Below are positions 20,013 through 28,343 of a stretch of 64,000 bases of DNA, piece after piece. The translations under genes and the position numbers were made by a program. Source of the DNA: Pseudomonas fluorescens (GTDB lineage Bacteria; Pseudomonadota; Gammaproteobacteria; Pseudomonadales; Pseudomonadaceae); assembly GCF_902497745.1 (NCBI RefSeq), contig NZ_CABVHJ010000004.1, forward strand, positions 88,528-152,527, in the 5' to 3' direction. Under the pieces are notes generated by a model. It was not told where the DNA came from, did not search any database, and worked only from the letters and a program-made list of their open reading frames with translations. Each line of letters begins with the position of its first letter. The first letter of the stretch is position 1.

Positions 20013-22373
20013 ATGAGTCCGTTGAACCTTGCGTCACCCTTAACGCCACGACGGCTCAAACGTCTGCCTCTGGCCCTGTTGCTGGCAGGGAGCGCGAGCT
20101 GGACTCACGGCTACGCCGCCGATGCTGAAACCCCGGCGCCAGTGCCGGCCGGCAAGCCTGCCGCCAACAGTTCGCAACTGGAAACCGTGACCGTTACCAC
20201 CCGCCGCCGAGAGGAAAGTTCGCAGGATGTACCGACGCCAATGAGCGTGGTCAGCGGGCAGAATCTGGAGACGCAGCGGGTCTACCGGATTCAGGATTTG
20301 CAGCAATTGGTACCCAGCGTCAACGTCGCCTACATGCACGCACGCCAGTCCAGCGTATCGATTCGCGGCTTGGGTAATAACCCGGCCAGCGATGGCCTGG
20401 AAGGCAGTGTTGGCTTGTACATCGATAACGTGTATCTCGGGCGTCCGGGGATGGCGGTGTTTGACTTGATGGACATCGAACAGCTCGAAGTCTTGCGTGG
20501 GCCGCAGGGCACGCTGTTCGGCAAAAACACCACCGCCGGGGTGATCAACATCAGCACCCGTGCCCCAACCTTCACCCCTGAGCGCAGTATCGAAACCTCG
20601 GTCGGCGAGGACGGTTATTTCCAGACCAAGGGCACCATTTCCGGCCCGCTCAACGATCAACTGGCCGGACGCTTTTCGGCTTATCGAACCCGTAGCGACG
20701 GTGACATCAAAAACGAATACGACGGCCATGATCTCAACGGCGGCTCGCGCGAGGGCTTCCGCGCGCAACTGCTGTTCAAGCCCAATGAAGATTTCAATCT
20801 GCGCTGGATCGGTGACTACAACGAGGAGGATTCCAGCGCCGGTACCCGCGTGCTCTACAACACCGGGCCGACAATCAATGGCGTCAATCTCTACCAGTCG
20901 CGCGCCAACGCGGCCGGCGCAACCTTGGTCAACGGCTCACACCGCAAGGTCAATCTGGACAATGACCAGCACGTCACCGTGCATCAGGGTGGCACCTCGG
21001 TGGAGGCCAACTGGACGCTGCCGAGCGACTTCACACTGACCTCGATCAGCTCCTATCGCTTCTGGAATTTCACTCCGCGCAACGACGATGGTCTCAACGT
21101 GCCGGCGAGTTACAACGCCGGGGTGTCGGTGGAGGACAAACAGTATTCGCAGGAATTTCGCCTGGCCTCGCCGAAGGGCGAGTTCTTCGATTACGTCGTA
21201 GGTGCGTACTACTTCGGCAACAACCTGGACAACAAATCCTTCGCCTATTACGGCCCGCAGGCTGATATCTGGAACGGCACGCCGGCCGGTGCGCTGGCCA
21301 ACGTCACCAGTGTTGGCAACGGCCATATCAAGACCGACAGCTTTGCGCTGTTCGCCCAAGGCACCTGGCACCTCACCGAGCGGCTGGATTTCACCGCCGG
21401 GGTGCGTGGCACTTATGAAGAAAAATCCGCTTGGGTCACGCGTAATGCGCCGGTCGGTGGCGCCGTCGTGACTGGCGCTGCGGCCACGGCGCGACGCGGT
21501 CGGGCCGGCGCTTATGATTCCGGTGATTTGAACCAGTACAGCTCGAGTCCTTCCGGGCTGCTCAACCTCAGCTATCGCGTCACCGATGACGTGCTTGGTT
21601 ACGCCACGCTGTCCCACGGCGAGAAATCCGGCGGGGTTAACCTGGCTGTCGGGTCAGCTCCGGTGGCCGGCGCGGATTCACTGCTGATCGGCACCGAACG
21701 CGCGAACAACGCCGAACTCGGCTTCAAGAGCACGCTGTGGGATCACCGTCTGCAGCTCAACGCCAACGTCTTCTGGACTCAGGTCAACGCTTACCAGACC
21801 AACGCCTACGATGCGGAAAATCGCGTCCAGTACCTGACCAACGCCGGTTCCGTGCGCTCGCGCGGTGTCGAGTTCGAAAGCACGGTGATCCCGTTGCGCG
21901 GCCTGACCCTGAACATCAACGGCTCCTACAACGACGTCAGCTATCTCTCGTACAAAGATGCCCCGTGCCCGCCGGAAGTCAGCCAGGCGCCGGGCGCTCC
22001 AGCCTCCTGCGATCTCAGCGGGCATCAAGTGGTCGGCGCCTCGAAATGGATCGGCAACGCCAACGGCGAATACAAATGGAATCTGGATAACGGCTTCGAA
22101 CCCTACGTCACCGCCAGCTATGCATTCCGCTCCAAAGCCGTCGGCACAGTCGAGGATTCCGACTACGGACAGATCCCGAGTTACGCCGTGGTCAACTTCT
22201 CCACCGGCCTGCGCGGCGATTTCAATCAGGGCCAGTGGGACGTGTCGCTGTGGCTGAAAAACGCCTTCGACAAAACCTACTACACGACCCTGTGGACGGG
22301 CGGCAACGGCGGCTATGAAGGCCTGCTCGGCACGCCGCGTACCCTCGGCGTCACCGGTCGCTACGACTTCTGA
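20013..22373 (+). CDS. sftP: TonB-dependent outer membrane receptor SftP
   Basis: A 786-residue outer-membrane receptor. The start at 20013 is supported by AGGAG 10 bases upstream. A signal peptide (cut near GYAADAE, about residue 36) leads to a TonB-box-like ETVTVTTRRREE at about 56-67. The plug domain follows (about 70-180; IRGLGNNPASDGLEG and VEVLRGPQGTLFGKNTTAG type motifs), then a 22-strand barrel that ends in the aromatic F of TGRYDF. The position within the ats cluster, divergent from a LysR gene, fits the sulfate-ester receptor SftP. TonB-ExbBD genes lie 2 kb downstream. The exact ligand is inferred. Confidence 0.85.
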   Translation: MSPLNLASPLTPRRLKRLPLALLLAGSASWTHGYAADAETPAPVPAGKPAANSSQLETVTVTTRRREESSQDVPTPMSVVSGQNLETQRVYRIQDLQQLVPSVNVAYMHARQSSVSIRGLGNNPASDGLEGSVGLYIDNVYLGRPGMAVFDLMDIEQLEVLRGPQGTLFGKNTTAGVINISTRAPTFTPERSIETSVGEDGYFQTKGTISGPLNDQLAGRFSAYRTRSDGDIKNEYDGHDLNGGSREGFRAQLLFKPNEDFNLRWIGDYNEEDSSAGTRVLYNTGPTINGVNLYQSRANAAGATLVNGSHRKVNLDNDQHVTVHQGGTSVEANWTLPSDFTLTSISSYRFWNFTPRNDDGLNVPASYNAGVSVEDKQYSQEFRLASPKGEFFDYVVGAYYFGNNLDNKSFAYYGPQADIWNGTPAGALANVTSVGNGHIKTDSFALFAQGTWHLTERLDFTAGVRGTYEEKSAWVTRNAPVGGAVVTGAAATARRGRAGAYDSGDLNQYSSSPSGLLNLSYRVTDDVLGYATLSHGEKSGGVNLAVGSAPVAGADSLLIGTERANNAELGFKSTLWDHRLQLNANVFWTQVNAYQTNAYDAENRVQYLTNAGSVRSRGVEFESTVIPLRGLTLNINGSYNDVSYLSYKDAPCPPEVSQAPGAPASCDLSGHQVVGASKWIGNANGEYKWNLDNGFEPYVTASYAFRSKAVGTVEDSDYGQIPSYAVVNFSTGLRGDFNQGQWDVSLWLKNAFDKTYYTTLWTGGNGGYEGLLGTPRTLGVTGRYDF

Positions 22374-22389
22374 CATCGCGTGGAGGAAG

Positions 22390-22752
22390 TCACTGCACTA
22401 TCAGGCAAAGGTCGGTCGCACATCGAGTGCTGCGCCCTTCGGAAATGACGTACTTGATGGTCGATTCCGTATTTGCAGTGGTTACGGAAATCACGCCTTT
22501 CGAATAGTCAGAATTCCAGACATCTCCCTTTTGCAGGACGATTTTTGTGCGCTGCTGGAAGACGTTGACCGGGCCATCGTGATTGTTTCGAACTGATACC
22601 GAGAGCTCCGGCGGTGTTCCGGAGTTGGCCGTTGGCGCTTGGGCTGGTGCGACGTCAACTTGGCCGTCGGGCGGTACGGTATCGGCCTGTGCGACCAGCA
22701 AACAGCCAGTCAGCATCAGAGGGAAAAAACAAATAAGGCGTTTGGCTTCCAT
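22390..22752 (-). CDS. Small exported protein of unknown function
   Basis: 120 residues with an export signal. Either signal peptidase I cuts after VAQA (near residue 23) or the LTGC at 14-17 is a lipobox. The mature part is Ala/Pro-rich up to about 45, then a small domain ELSVSVRNNHDGPVNVFQQR with KGDVWNSDYSKGVISV, and it closes with two cysteines (RCATDLC) that could form a disulfide. I recognise no family. It is convergent with sftP (16-base gap between stops), and a 20-bp LuxR-type palindrome lies 82 bases upstream of its start. Confidence 0.7.
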   Translation of the reverse strand: MEAKRLICFFPLMLTGCLLVAQADTVPPDGQVDVAPAQAPTANSGTPPELSVSVRNNHDGPVNVFQQRTKIVLQKGDVWNSDYSKGVISVTTANTESTIKYVISEGRSTRCATDLCLIVQ

Positions 22753-22834
22753 GGCGAATTTCCTTGATCAGTCAGGTGACTTCGGATGTAGAGGGACGAC
22801 GCCTTTATTTAGGAAGCAAAAACTCTAGCGTGTC

Positions 22835-22854
22835 ACCTGTCAAACCTGACAGGT
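22835..22854. promoter_or_regulatory. Candidate LuxR-type (las/rhl-like) operator
   Basis: ACCTGTCAAACCTGACAGGT is an exact 8-bp inverted repeat with a 4-base spacer and total length 20. It has the ACCTG...CAGGT ends of quorum-sensing boxes. It lies between the small exported-protein gene (start 22752, minus) and the sulfotransferase remnant (22868, plus). Confidence 0.5.
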
Positions 22855-22867
22855 ATGGAGTTTATGT

Positions 22868-23509
22868 GTGTTTCCCGTCGGTATGATTTATTCACGCAAC
22901 GCCAACTTCATCGCGATCATCGATAAGAGCAGCGGCAAAGTGGTCTGGCGTCTCGGACCGAATTTGCCGCTGATCAACCCGAAGACTGCACAGAAACTGC
23001 CGCGTCCCGTGGATCAGTTTGTCGGTCAGCATGATGCGCACATCATTCCGGCCGGATTGCCTGGAGCCGGTAACTTGCTGGTATTCGATAACCAGGGTTC
23101 GGCGGGTTATCCGAACGTCACCCTCGGGCTGATTTCCGGTTCGCGAGTATTGGAAATCGATCCGCTGAAAAACGAGATTGTCTGGCAGTACAGCGCGGCG
23201 AATTCGAAGCAACCGGGCTGGGCGTTCTACAGTTCGTTCATCAGCAGTGCGCGGCGCTTGCCCAATGGCAACACGTTGATCGACGAAGGCATGAACGGGC
23301 GATTTTTCCAGGTGACAACCAGCGGTGAAAACGTCTGGGAATACGTCAGCCCGTATCTGGGCAAGGCGCCGGGCAGCGATGCGATCAGCAACTGGGTGTA
23401 TCGGGCGCTACCTGTGAGTTATGACTGGGTACCAACGGGCACGCCACGCTCCGAGACAGTGGTTAATGCTCCAGTTGTCGGTGTGCAGCAAACCAATGCC
23501 AGTCGTTAG
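22868..23509 (+). pseudogene. C-terminal remnant of an arylsulfotransferase-family protein
   Basis: A 213-codon frame that corresponds to the C-terminal part of bacterial arylsulfotransferase-like beta-propeller proteins: GMIYSRNANFIAIIDKSSGK, VWRLGPNLPL, FVGQHDAHIIPAG, NLLVFDNQGSAGYP, VLEIDPLKNEIVWQYS and RRLPNGNTLIDEGMNGRFFQ. Such enzymes are normally more than twice this length and begin with a signal peptide, which is missing here. The first codon is GTG with no good ribosome site, and the reading frame is open only six codons upstream to a stop. It therefore looks like a 5'-truncated gene. Its place in a sulfate-ester island makes ancestral sulfotransfer plausible. Confidence 0.7.
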
Positions 23510-23699
23510 TTGAATTGGAATTAATGCGCGAACGAACGGCGATAAGTTATGAGCGGGGTGAATAGTGCTTATTGCAATTTCGTTAGCCAGTGGCGTGGAC
23601 AATAGTTGAATGTCCAACCATCCTGACTGTCGTGAGTTTCCAGGAGGAAACTTGCTCTCATCGGAAGATACTTATCCCAACGATAAAGGAAATCGAATC

Positions 23700-24026
23700 A
23701 TGTCGAGCATTAATGGCACTTATGTGAACGCTAACGCTGGCGCCAAACTGACGATTACCGATGGCAACGACTCCAACGGTACATTCAGCGGCACGTTCAG
23801 CCAGGGCGGCGTTAACTATGACGTCAGCTACGGGCATTACCATTTCCAGAACAGCACCGGACAACCTACCACCATCACATTTGTCGGTCTGAATGGTAAT
23901 AGCGGATTTCAGGCGTGGTCGTTGTTTTCTCCTGATCACAATTACGCAAAAGTTCGCGCGGCCGGTTCTCGTACTAATTTTGACGGTGAAGTAGTGACCC
24001 TGGCAGGGGAATTCGTCAAACAATAA
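23700..24026 (+). CDS. Small beta-rich protein, weakly avidin-like
   Basis: 108 residues from the ATG at 23700 (AAAGGAA upstream); the frame is open 30 codons earlier from 23610, but the beginning looks non-coding. The pattern GTYVNANAGAKLTITDGNDS, GTFSGTF, VNYDVSYGHYHF and EVVTLAGEF alternates strands and turns like an avidin-type beta barrel (compare the GTWxNxxGSxLTI...GTY opening of avidins), but only one Trp is present, so biotin binding is unlikely. There is no signal peptide and no Cys. A strong terminator follows directly. The function is unknown; the fold call is tentative. Confidence 0.6.
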   Translation: MSSINGTYVNANAGAKLTITDGNDSNGTFSGTFSQGGVNYDVSYGHYHFQNSTGQPTTITFVGLNGNSGFQAWSLFSPDHNYAKVRAAGSRTNFDGEVVTLAGEFVKQ

Positions 24027-24045
24027 TCCGCGCGCAATTGTTAAA

Positions 24046-24077
24046 GGCCGACGCACGAAAGTGCGTCGGCCTTTTTT
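24046..24077 (+). terminator. Rho-independent terminator
   Basis: A perfect 11-bp stem GGCCGACGCAC / GTGCGTCGGCC around a GAAA loop is followed by TTTTTT. It ends the transcript of the small gene at 23700-24026. Confidence 0.95.
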
Positions 24078-24406
24078 ATTGTTCCGGCAAAATAACAATC
24101 ACTATTTACTTGGTATTAGTTGTCCCACAAAACCGGGTCAGGCGAATTTGATGCGTTGCATGAATACTTTCGATGCCTGAAAAGCATGCGCTTTTTCACG
24201 CATCGCTGCAGCCCGCGTGGCGCGTGGCTTTGGCAGAATTGATCAATTTTTATATTCCATAAAGACCTATGCATAACGTTAAAGATTACTTTCGGAGATA
24301 AGCGCCAAGCCCAATGATTCACCCGTCGATCCGCCGTGGGGGATTCAACAAATGGTTGATCGACAGTTTTTGTAGAGAACGCAAAAAGACCGCAGGGAGT
24401 GAATCA
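24078..24406. promoter_or_regulatory. Promoter region of tonB-exbB-exbD
   Basis: About 330 bases without a gene. It holds an inverted repeat GATGCGT (24150) / ACGCATC (24198), the segment GAATACTTTCGATGCCTGA that resembles one before atsR, and TATATTCC at 24251-24258 (complement GGAATATA, the recurrent sulfur-gene word). Base composition turns AT-rich near 24250. Confidence 0.5.
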
Positions 24407-25219
24407 ATGGGCAATGTCCAGACCGCCGCCAGCGCAGAGGAATTGCTGTGGCGTCAGACGCCAGGTGGCGAATTGGTCGATCTCGGCCGGGCGCATCGTG
24501 TGCCGCTGGGGCAGTTGCGTTTGCAGCGTGCGCCCAAGGGCATTCTGACTCGGCGCGAAACTATTCTGCTTGGCGTGCTCGCGTTGGTGGTGCATGGCGC
24601 GGTGATCTACTGGATCAGCCAGAAGCCGACGCCGGTGCTGCCGATTGTGCCGCCGGAAATTCCGCCGATGACCATCGAATTCTCGCGCCCGGCGCCGCCA
24701 GCGCCACCGGTTGTCGAGCCGCCACCACCTGCGCCTGTGGTTGAGCCACCGCCGCCGGTAGAAGACGAACTGGCGGTAAAGCCACCGCCGCCGCCAAAAC
24801 CCGTTCCGAAACCCAAACCGGTGGTTAAACAGGCACCCAAACCAGCACCGAAAGCGGTCGAGCAACCACCGGCGCCGCCACAACCGGCAGCCCCGGTTGC
24901 AGCGCCCGCGCCACCTGCTCCCCCCGCGCCGGCACCCGTTACCCCGGCCTCAGCAAATGCCGCGTACCTGAAAAACCCGGCACCGGAATACCCGTCGCTG
25001 GCTCAGCGTCGCGGTTGGGAAGGCACGGTGTTGCTGCGTGTGCATGTGTTGGCCAGCGGCAAACCGGGTGAGATCCAGATAGCCAAAAGCAGTGGTCGGC
25101 AACAGCTCGACGACGCGGCGCTGAATGCCGTGAAACGTTGGAGTTTCGTCCCGGCCAAGCAGGGTGATGTCGCCCAGGACGGCTGGGTCAGCGTGCCCAT
25201 TGATTTCAAGATTCATTAA
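24407..25219 (+). CDS. tonB: TonB energy-transducing protein
   Basis: A 270-residue TonB. A cytoplasmic N-terminus of about 48 residues, longer than in E. coli TonB, precedes the membrane anchor (about 50-68, ILLGVLALVVHGAVIYWI). A proline-rich periplasmic spacer (about 70-180, PPPPA/KP repeats) follows, then the C-terminal TonB domain (about 185-270; NPAPEYPSLAQRRGWEGTVL, GRQQLDDAALNAVKRWSF). The ATG at 24407 is preceded by GGGAG; 31 upstream in-frame codons are possible but lack homology. It is the first gene of tonB-exbB-exbD, probably serving SftP. Confidence 0.93.
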   Translation: MGNVQTAASAEELLWRQTPGGELVDLGRAHRVPLGQLRLQRAPKGILTRRETILLGVLALVVHGAVIYWISQKPTPVLPIVPPEIPPMTIEFSRPAPPAPPVVEPPPPAPVVEPPPPVEDELAVKPPPPPKPVPKPKPVVKQAPKPAPKAVEQPPAPPQPAAPVAAPAPPAPPAPAPVTPASANAAYLKNPAPEYPSLAQRRGWEGTVLLRVHVLASGKPGEIQIAKSSGRQQLDDAALNAVKRWSFVPAKQGDVAQDGWVSVPIDFKIH

Positions 25220-25264
25220 ACCGAAACCAAATTCGCGCGAAACGTTTACACGAGGGAATACATC

Positions 25265-25990
25265 ATGACGTTACTGGCATCTCCACTGGAATCCATCGAA
25301 AGCGCGGTGATCTGGCTGCTGGTGGTTTTTTCCGTCGCCACCTGGGGTCTGGCACTGCTCAAGGCTTGGCAGTTCGGGCGTCTGAAGGCGCAGGATCGGC
25401 GTTTTCATAAGCGTTTCTGGGCGGCGTCGAGTCTCGATTCCGCCGCTGAATTGAGCGAAACCCAGCCCGGCGCCGCAGCGCGGGTTGCGCAAGCCGGTTA
25501 CGCGGCGATTCAGGTGGGCGAGGCGCCGCAGGCGAATGATTTGAGCCAGGCGATCAACCATCAGGATCGACTGGAGCGCGCACTGCGCCAGCAAATTGTC
25601 CGCGAACGGCGTTCGCTGGAAACAGGCCTGGCAGTGGTCGCCAGTATTGGTAGCACCTCGCCGTTCATTGGTTTGTTCGGCACGGTGTGGGGAATCATGG
25701 AAGCGTTGAAGGGAATCAGCGCGGCCGGTTCGGCGAGCCTGGAAACGGTGGCCGGCCCGATCGGTGCGGCACTGGTTGCGACCGGTGTGGGGATCGCCGT
25801 CGCGGTGCCAGCGGTGCTGGTTTACAACTACTTTTTGCGTCGGTTGAAACTGACAGCGGCGGACCTGGATGACTTCGCCCACGACTTCTACAGCCTGGCG
25901 CAGAAGAGCTCCTTCCGCGTGTTGATTCACCCGACGGCGCACAAGGTTGCAGCCCCGGGCAACGCGGCAAAAGTGAAGGAGGCGTCCTGA
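25265..25990 (+). CDS. exbB: ExbB proton-channel subunit
   Basis: A 241-residue MotA/TolQ/ExbB family inner-membrane protein. TM1 is near 10-30. The conserved block TSPFIGLFGTVWGIMEALKGI (about 128-148) and TM2/TM3 (IGAALVATGVGIAVAVPAVLVYN, about 163-185) are typical. With ExbD it forms the proton channel that drives TonB. It is spaced 45 bases after tonB and 1 base before exbD. Confidence 0.94.
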   Translation: MTLLASPLESIESAVIWLLVVFSVATWGLALLKAWQFGRLKAQDRRFHKRFWAASSLDSAAELSETQPGAAARVAQAGYAAIQVGEAPQANDLSQAINHQDRLERALRQQIVRERRSLETGLAVVASIGSTSPFIGLFGTVWGIMEALKGISAAGSASLETVAGPIGAALVATGVGIAVAVPAVLVYNYFLRRLKLTAADLDDFAHDFYSLAQKSSFRVLIHPTAHKVAAPGNAAKVKEAS

Positions 25991-25991
25991 T

Positions 25992-26393
25992 ATGGCCTTC
26001 TCCACGCAGGACAGTGACGAGGTACTCAGCGAGATCAACGTGACCCCGCTGGTGGATGTGATGCTGGTGCTGTTGGTGGTGTTTATCGTCACCGCGCCAC
26101 TGCTGACCAACGCGATCCCGATCAACCTGCCGAAGACCGAAGCGGTGGCGCCGGTCGAGCAGAAGGATCCGCTGGTGGTGAGCATCGATGGCGCCGGCAA
26201 GCTGTTTATCAACAAGGACGAGATTCAGCCGGACTTGCTGGAACTCAACCTCAAGTCGGCCAAGGCCAAGGACCCGGAAGTACGCGTGCAGTTGCAGGCC
26301 GATGACGGGGTGAACTACGGCGAAGTGGCGCGGGCAATGGCTTCGATTGAACGGGCGGGGATTACCAAGTTGTCGGTTATTACTGCGCGGTGA
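25992..26393 (+). CDS. exbD: ExbD proton-channel subunit
   Basis: A 133-residue single-pass protein. The EINVTPLVDVMLVLLVVFIV segment (about 14-33) holds the conserved membrane Asp (VDVMLVLL, D22) for proton transfer, and a periplasmic domain follows. It is translated from an ATG 1 base after the exbB stop and completes a dedicated TonB complex beside sftP. A terminator follows. Confidence 0.94.
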   Translation: MAFSTQDSDEVLSEINVTPLVDVMLVLLVVFIVTAPLLTNAIPINLPKTEAVAPVEQKDPLVVSIDGAGKLFINKDEIQPDLLELNLKSAKAKDPEVRVQLQADDGVNYGEVARAMASIERAGITKLSVITAR

Positions 26394-26412
26394 CAGATTC
26401 AACGTTTTTCCG

Positions 26413-26447
26413 GGGCCGTCTCCTTGGCAGGGTGCGGCCCTTTTTTT
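26413..26447 (+). terminator. Terminator after exbD
   Basis: GGGCCG (26413-26418) pairs with CGGCCC (26435-26440) and seven T follow. The 16-base loop is large, so efficiency is uncertain. Confidence 0.7.
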
Positions 26448-26466
26448 ATTTCTGGCATATGGAAAA

Positions 26467-26643
26467 GCCCCTCACCCTAGCCCTCCCGAAACGTCGGACC
26501 GCCCAGAGGGAGAGGGGACTGACCGTGGTGATTGTTCAAGGTACGCCGACCTGAGATTTCGAGTCGAACTCAGGATTTGAACGGCATGAAGATCGGCTCC
26601 CTTTCCCTCTCGCCCCCTTGGGGGAGAGGGCTGGGGTGAGGGG
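26467..26643. repeat. Palindromic intergenic element, copy 3
   Basis: Arms GCCCCTCACCC and GGCTGGGGTGAGGGG, with a core containing TTCGAGTCGAACTCAGGATT. The left arm shows an inserted or altered stretch (CCCGAAACGTCGGACC). Confidence 0.8.
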
Positions 26644-26774
26644 GAAAAGACTTCAAGCCATGCACAAACCTTATATTCAATTCAGATCTTAATAAATAGC
26701 TTCTTATTCCTTAACGAATATAAATCCCCTCCCTATACTCGTTCAGGAACAGACACGACGCAGGAGAGCTCCCC
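26644..26774 (+). promoter_or_regulatory. AT-rich promoter region with CTTATTCC
   Basis: Contains CTTATTCC at 26703-26710 inside AAATAGCTTCTTATTCCTTA. A near copy is upstream of the amino acid importer at 29775-29792 (AATAGCCTTCTTATTCCTT). It is a sulfur-starvation type candidate site 65 bases before the hydrolase start. Confidence 0.5.
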
Positions 26775-27356
26775 ATGCGCAACGAATCAATCCGCTACCT
26801 GATTGTGCCGGGCTGGCAAGGATCGCCAGAAGATCATTGGCAAAGCCACTGGCAGAACAGCCTGCCGAACAGCGCGCGGGTCGAGCAGGCCGACTGGCTG
26901 ACGCCGCGTCGTGAAGACTGGGTCGCGGCGTTGGCCGAGGCAATTGCCGCCGACAGCACGCCGGTGATCCTCATTGCGCACAGCCTCGGCTGCGTCACGG
27001 TTGCCCACTGGGCAGCCACTGCGCCGCTGCAATACCTGCGTCAGGTACGCGGCGCCTTGCTGGTCGCGCCGGCCGATGTCGAGCGCCCGGCCTGCGCGCC
27101 GGCGCTGCGTAACTTCGCACCGATTCCGACTGATCTGCTGCCATTTCCAAGCCAGGTGGTCAGCTCCGATAACGATGCTGCCGTCAGTGCTCCGCGAGCG
27201 CTTGAGCTGGCGCGTAACTGGGGCGCCGAGGCGGGGATTCTCGCCGGTGCCGGGCACATCAACGTCAAGTCCGGGCATCAGCGTTGGGAGCAGGGTTTTG
27301 CTTATCTCTATCGCCTGCAAAACCGCATGGAACACCACGCTCGCCGCCGCGCCTGA
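26775..27356 (+). CDS. RBBP9/YdeN-type serine hydrolase
   Basis: A 193-residue alpha/beta hydrolase. Visible marks are the N-terminal VPGWQGSPEDHWQSHW and the nucleophile elbow AHSLGC with Ser70. The Asp candidate lies in SSDNDAAVS (about 134-142), and the His lies in AGHINVKSGH (about 156). The substrate is unknown; RBBP9-like enzymes hydrolyse small esters or amides. It lies 55 bases upstream of a sigma-54 activator-like gene and probably shares its transcript. Its promoter carries a sulfur-type word, so a role in processing an organosulfur compound is possible but unproven. Confidence 0.8.
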   Translation: MRNESIRYLIVPGWQGSPEDHWQSHWQNSLPNSARVEQADWLTPRREDWVAALAEAIAADSTPVILIAHSLGCVTVAHWAATAPLQYLRQVRGALLVAPADVERPACAPALRNFAPIPTDLLPFPSQVVSSDNDAAVSAPRALELARNWGAEAGILAGAGHINVKSGHQRWEQGFAYLYRLQNRMEHHARRRA

Positions 27357-27410
27357 TTTTTATTTCTTTCAACGCCCCCGTCTGCCGGCGGTTTTGGGCG
27401 GGAGTCTGCC

Positions 27411-28343
27411 ATGAGTTTCGAAACCTTCGGTCAGCCGTTGCTGACCTTTCCCGACGCTGAAAAAAGTCCCCTGAGCATTCGCGCCAAAGCGCTGGTGTTT
27501 GTCGACCCGCGCTCGCGTCAGTTGCGCGAAGAACTGGAGCAATTGGCGCCGCGCTCGACCTCGGTATTGATCCGTGGCGAGACCGGCACGGGTAAAGAAT
27601 TGCTTGCCCGGCACATCCATCGCGCCAGCGACCGCAGCGGTCTGTTCGTTTCGGTCAATTGCGGGGCGATCAGCCCGACCTACGCTGATGCCGAACTGTT
27701 CGGCTATGCCGCCGGCAGTTACAGCGGCTCGGCCAGCAGCCGTGCAGGCTGGTTCGGTTCGGCCAACGGCGGCACCTTGTATCTGGATGAAATCGGCGAC
27801 TTGCCGCTGCCGATTCAAATCAAATTGCTTGCCGCATTGGAGAATCACGAAGTTACCCGTGTCGGTGCGCATCAGCCGAGCCCGGTGGATGTGCGACTGG
27901 TCGCAGCGACGAGTATCGATCTGGCGCAAGCGGTGGACGCGGGGAAATTCCACGAGCGGCTCTATCACTACTTGAGCGAAGGGCAACTGGAGCTGCCCGC
28001 CTTGCGCGCGCGCATCGGCGACATTCTTTCGTTGGCCGAGTATTTCCTCGGCATTTATAGCCAGCGCCTCGACTTGCCCGTGCCGCTGATCAGCGAGGCG
28101 GCGCAGCATGTTCTCGAACAACACAGCTGGCCGGGCAACACCCGTGAGCTGGAAAACGTCATTCACTTTGCCTTGTTGGTGAGTACTGGTGACGAGATTC
28201 TGCCGGAACACCTGAACTTGCCCGAGGTGTCTGGCCCGCAGCTTCAGATCGAGCGACTGGTTGCACAAATCAACATCGGCGGCAGCGTCGATGAACGTAA
28301 GGCGTTGAAAAATTTGCTGATTCGTTTGAGTGAGGGTTTGTAA
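27411..28343 (+). CDS. Sigma-54 activator AAA+ protein without DNA-binding domain (SfnR-like)
   Basis: A 310-residue enhancer-binding-protein AAA+ module. Walker A is GETGTGKE (56-63), and Walker B is GGTLYLDEIGD (120-130). The sigma-54 contact loop reads GSYSGS (102-107) where the family has GAFTGA. The arginine-finger region (FHERLYHYLSEGQLELPALR) and the sensor II stretch WPGNTRELENVI are present. There is no N-terminal receiver, and after the AAA+ part only about 45 residues remain (ending LKNLLIRLSEGL) with no Fis-type helix-turn-helix. Similar AAA+ proteins (SfnR) control dimethyl sulfone use in P. putida; that link is inference from context. Confidence 0.83.
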   Translation: MSFETFGQPLLTFPDAEKSPLSIRAKALVFVDPRSRQLREELEQLAPRSTSVLIRGETGTGKELLARHIHRASDRSGLFVSVNCGAISPTYADAELFGYAAGSYSGSASSRAGWFGSANGGTLYLDEIGDLPLPIQIKLLAALENHEVTRVGAHQPSPVDVRLVAATSIDLAQAVDAGKFHERLYHYLSEGQLELPALRARIGDILSLAEYFLGIYSQRLDLPVPLISEAAQHVLEQHSWPGNTRELENVIHFALLVSTGDEILPEHLNLPEVSGPQLQIERLVAQINIGGSVDERKALKNLLIRLSEGL

